This document shows, piece after piece, positions 30,263-32,021 of a stretch of DNA of 32,021 bases (the first letter of the stretch is position 1; the number at the start of each line of letters is the position of its first letter). Position numbers and translations under genes: made by a program. The notes below the pieces were generated by a model, which was given only the letters and a program-made list of their open reading frames with translations, was not told where the DNA came from and did not search any database. The DNA comes from Rhizobium sp. Q54 (lineage in GTDB: Bacteria; Pseudomonadota; Alphaproteobacteria; Rhizobiales; Xanthobacteraceae): positions 1 through 32,021 of the forward strand of contig CAMAUC010000037.1 of NCBI GenBank assembly GCA_945861265.1. The letters run 5' to 3'.

Positions 30263-31276
30263 ATGTCGGCCCAAGCAGAGCCGTTGCACGATATCGCGCA
30301 TCTCGGAAACGTGGAGTTGTTCACGCCGAAGCCCGAGAAGAGCCTGTGGTATTTCCGCGACCTCCTCGGCATGGAGCCGGTGCACACCGCCGGTCAGTCG
30401 GTCTATCTGCGCGGCTATGGCGACTACGCCACGTCCACTCTCAAGCTGACCGAAGCGGCGCAAGCCGGCCCAGGCTGCATCTCCTGGCGTACCTCGAGCC
30501 CGCAGGCGCTGGAGCGCCGCGCCAAGGCGATCGAGGAGGCGGGCTTGGGCATCGGCTGGCGCAACGGCGATTTCGGCCGCGGCCGCTCGTACCGTTTCCA
30601 CGATCCCGACGGCCACACGATGGAAATCTATTACGAGGAACAGAAATTCGTCGCGCCGCCGGAACTGAAATCGACCCTGAAAAACCTGCCGCAGCGATTT
30701 ACCGGACGCGGCGCCGGCGTGCGCCGCATCGATCATCTGGCGCTGCTGGCCAAGGACGTGCAGGCCAACCGCAAATTCGCGCAGGAGTTGCTCGGATTCC
30801 AGTTGCGCGAGCAGGTGCGGTTCGACAACGGCAAGACCGAGATCGGCTCGTGGATGAGCCCGACCGCGATCCATCATCAGCTGGCCTATGTCGTCGACGT
30901 GAAGGGCGCGCATGCCCGCCTGCATCACTTCTCGATGTGGGTCGACAACCGCGACGACGTGATGCGCGCCGCCGATATCCTGTCGGAAAACGGCATCTTC
31001 ATCGAAGCCGGTCCCTCCAAGCACAACAATTCGCAGGGCTTCTATCTCTACAGCTATGAGCCCGGCGGCAACCGCGTCGAGATTTACTCGTCGAGCTTCC
31101 TCGTCGTTGCGCCGGACTGGGAGCCGGTCACCTGGAACGAGGAAGAGCGTGGCACCGGCACCTATTGGGGCGCGACCTTGCCCGACAGCTTCATCGAATA
31201 CGCCACGCCCAATGTCGAGGGCGAGGTCACCAAGGCTCCCGAGATACTCAAGGAAGCCATCGCGTCGCTGTCGTGA
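30263..31276 (+). CDS. Type I extradiol ring-cleavage dioxygenase (VOC family, catechol 2,3-dioxygenase-like)
   Basis: This 337-residue two-domain VOC enzyme opens catecholic rings next to the hydroxyl pair using Fe(II). Iron ligands are H158 (RRIDHLALLAKD), H222 (LHHFSMWVDN) and E273 (GGNRVEIYSS). Residues 254-273 fit the extradiol signature H-x(7)-[LIVMF]-Y-x(2)-[DENTA]-P-x-[GP]-x(3)-E, including catalytic H254 and Y263. It is about 30 residues longer than classic catechol 2,3-dioxygenase, with the extra length mostly a C-terminal tail after 280. The ATG at 30263 has a near-ideal AAGGAGGCGGAC site. With the HpaH/HpaI-like genes nearby, the substrate is probably a substituted catechol such as homoprotocatechuate; this is inference. 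Confidence 0.92.
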   Translation: MSAQAEPLHDIAHLGNVELFTPKPEKSLWYFRDLLGMEPVHTAGQSVYLRGYGDYATSTLKLTEAAQAGPGCISWRTSSPQALERRAKAIEEAGLGIGWRNGDFGRGRSYRFHDPDGHTMEIYYEEQKFVAPPELKSTLKNLPQRFTGRGAGVRRIDHLALLAKDVQANRKFAQELLGFQLREQVRFDNGKTEIGSWMSPTAIHHQLAYVVDVKGAHARLHHFSMWVDNRDDVMRAADILSENGIFIEAGPSKHNNSQGFYLYSYEPGGNRVEIYSSSFLVVAPDWEPVTWNEEERGTGTYWGATLPDSFIEYATPNVEGEVTKAPEILKEAIASLS

Positions 31277-31316
31277 GACGGCGGTCGTTTTATCCAATCG
31301 TTTGAGGAGCACCGCC

Positions 31317-31772
31317 ATGTCCCTGCCGCCCCGGATCGACGCCAAGATCGTGCGCGAAAGCATCGGTCCCTATGCCGATCCGAAAGTCCCGCTCGCCGAA
31401 CGCAACGCCATCTACAGCGAGTTGCTGGGCTTCGTGCCGCCGCGCATCGAGGCGCGCATGGCGGTCACCGGCGCGCTCGATCCGGTGCTGCTCGATTTGC
31501 AGGAGAAGATGCGCGAGCACGCGATGTATCCCAAGTGCTTCGATACCAAGACTGCGCAGCTGATGCTGTTCGGCATGCTGTTGATGGACATGAGCGACGC
31601 CGCGCAGTTGCACGCGATCGCCGCCCGCCGCGCCGGCGCCAACTGGGAGGAGATGCAGGCGGTGATCAGCCTGTGCTTCCTGTTCCGCGGCTTGCCGGCG
31701 GCCAACCGCGGTGCGGAAATACTCGGTCATCTCGCCAAGAAGGAGGCAGACGCCAAGGCGACGGCGGCTTGA
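31317..31772 (+). CDS. Carboxymuconolactone decarboxylase / AhpD-like family protein
   Basis: This 151-residue all-helical protein of the CMD family has the conserved helix EARMAVTGALDPVLLDLQEKMREHAMYP and then MLMDMSDAAQLHAIAARRAGANWEEMQAVISLC, where H99 and the A...G..W.E pattern are typical. The CxxC pair of AhpD peroxidases is absent (only C74 and C120), so it is more like the decarboxylase/isomerase branch. It may act on a ring-fission product or have an accessory role. GAGGAG lies eight bases before the ATG, and the gene follows the dioxygenase by 40 bases, so the two form an operon. Confidence 0.85.
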   Translation: MSLPPRIDAKIVRESIGPYADPKVPLAERNAIYSELLGFVPPRIEARMAVTGALDPVLLDLQEKMREHAMYPKCFDTKTAQLMLFGMLLMDMSDAAQLHAIAARRAGANWEEMQAVISLCFLFRGLPAANRGAEILGHLAKKEADAKATAA

Positions 31773-32021
31773 TTGCAGCGGCCGGGCGCCACCACCGGCC
31801 GTCAGTGGTGTAGCTAGACTCTTTGAATCGCTGGCGAATCAGCTTAGACACACAGTGTTATCCACAGCTGACCGTTGTCGTCATTGTACGATTGTTCGTC
31901 GTTGCCGTTCACGCAACGATCAGGGGGTAGACGATTCGGCGCTCGCCACCGGGCTACCCTATGCAGGCTCTGCCAAGCAGACCACGCCTCGATCAGATCG
32001 CGCAGAAATGGCATGATCTCG
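31773..32021. other. Non-coding right end with one DnaA-box match
   Basis: No convincing gene is seen. TTATCCACA at 31858-31866 matches the DnaA-box consensus exactly, and CGTTGC/GCAACG forms a small stem near 31898-31916. A minus-strand frame is open from the right edge down to a stop at 31844 (about 58 codons) and could be the end of a gene beyond the window, but its composition (four Trp, mixed polar residues) is not persuasive. Confidence 0.35.

Noticed and set aside
31844-32021. Minus-strand frame open from the right edge to a stop at 31844, possible gene end
   Set aside because: Only about 58 codons, no motif, and odd composition. It cannot be judged without the sequence beyond the window.
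31773-32021. Possible replication origin because of the TTATCCACA box
   Set aside because: A single box with no cluster, no AT-rich stretch and no dnaA/dnaN-type genes is insufficient.

Overview
The window looks like a catabolic accessory region from the chromosome of a high-GC alphaproteobacterium, probably in the order Hyphomicrobiales near Bradyrhizobiaceae or Xanthobacteraceae. That placement is inference. It rests on the strong GC bias at third codon positions, two orphan tripartite-tricarboxylate (Bug/TctC) receptors, a complete Liv-type ABC transporter beside aromatic-catabolism genes, a small GCG-type secreted protein, and two short intergenic elements resembling dispersed Rhizobiales repeats. 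I see no rRNA, tRNA, CRISPR array, transposase or phage gene.

Layout from left to right. 1-90 is the 3' end of an unrecognised gene. 308-1603 is a GT87-like polytopic membrane protein. 1621-3847 (minus) holds an enolase-superfamily enzyme below a Tat-exported Bug receptor. Divergent from it, 4041-6115 holds an ACMSD-type amidohydrolase translationally coupled to an Ldh-family dehydrogenase. 6112-8327 (minus) is a coupled pair of Gfo/Idh/MocA oxidoreductases. Divergent from that, 8469-12144 holds an isocitrate/isopropylmalate-type decarboxylating dehydrogenase followed by tcuA and tcuB (tricarballylate oxidation). 12197-12740 holds two small hypothetical genes. 12880-14857 is an atzG-atzE-atzH (hpxX-hpxY-hpxZ-like) amidase module, closed by a strong bidirectional terminator. 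14926-18172 (minus) holds a D-2-hydroxyacid dehydrogenase, an M24-fold protein with altered metal ligands, and a second Bug receptor. 18351-18659 is a small membrane protein. 18754-20150 is scoAB (3-oxoacid CoA-transferase), preceded by a perfect 12+12 bp palindrome. 20209-20550 is a small secreted Tyr/Gly/Pro-repeat protein. 20565-23315 (minus) holds dihydropyrimidinase, a DUF1330 protein and a CurA-like reductase. 23403-23624 is slyX. 23736-31772 holds a meta-cleavage type set: HpaH-like hydratase, HpaI-like aldolase, livGF, a periplasmic binding protein, livHM, a type I extradiol dioxygenase and a carboxymuconolactone-decarboxylase-family protein.

How the parts may work together (inference). 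The right third looks like uptake and ring cleavage of a catecholic acid: the Liv transporter imports, the extradiol enzyme opens the ring, and the hydratase and aldolase yield pyruvate or a related 2-oxoacid plus an aldehyde. The ring-fission semialdehyde dehydrogenase and the isomerase/decarboxylase steps are absent here. The left and middle parts look like several independent scavenging modules for polycarboxylates, hydroxyacids, amides and cyclic ureides. Both Bug receptors lack TctA/TctB membrane partners in the window. No recognisable transcription factor is encoded anywhere in the 32 kb, although several clear palindromes sit in front of operons, so control presumably comes from regulators encoded elsewhere.
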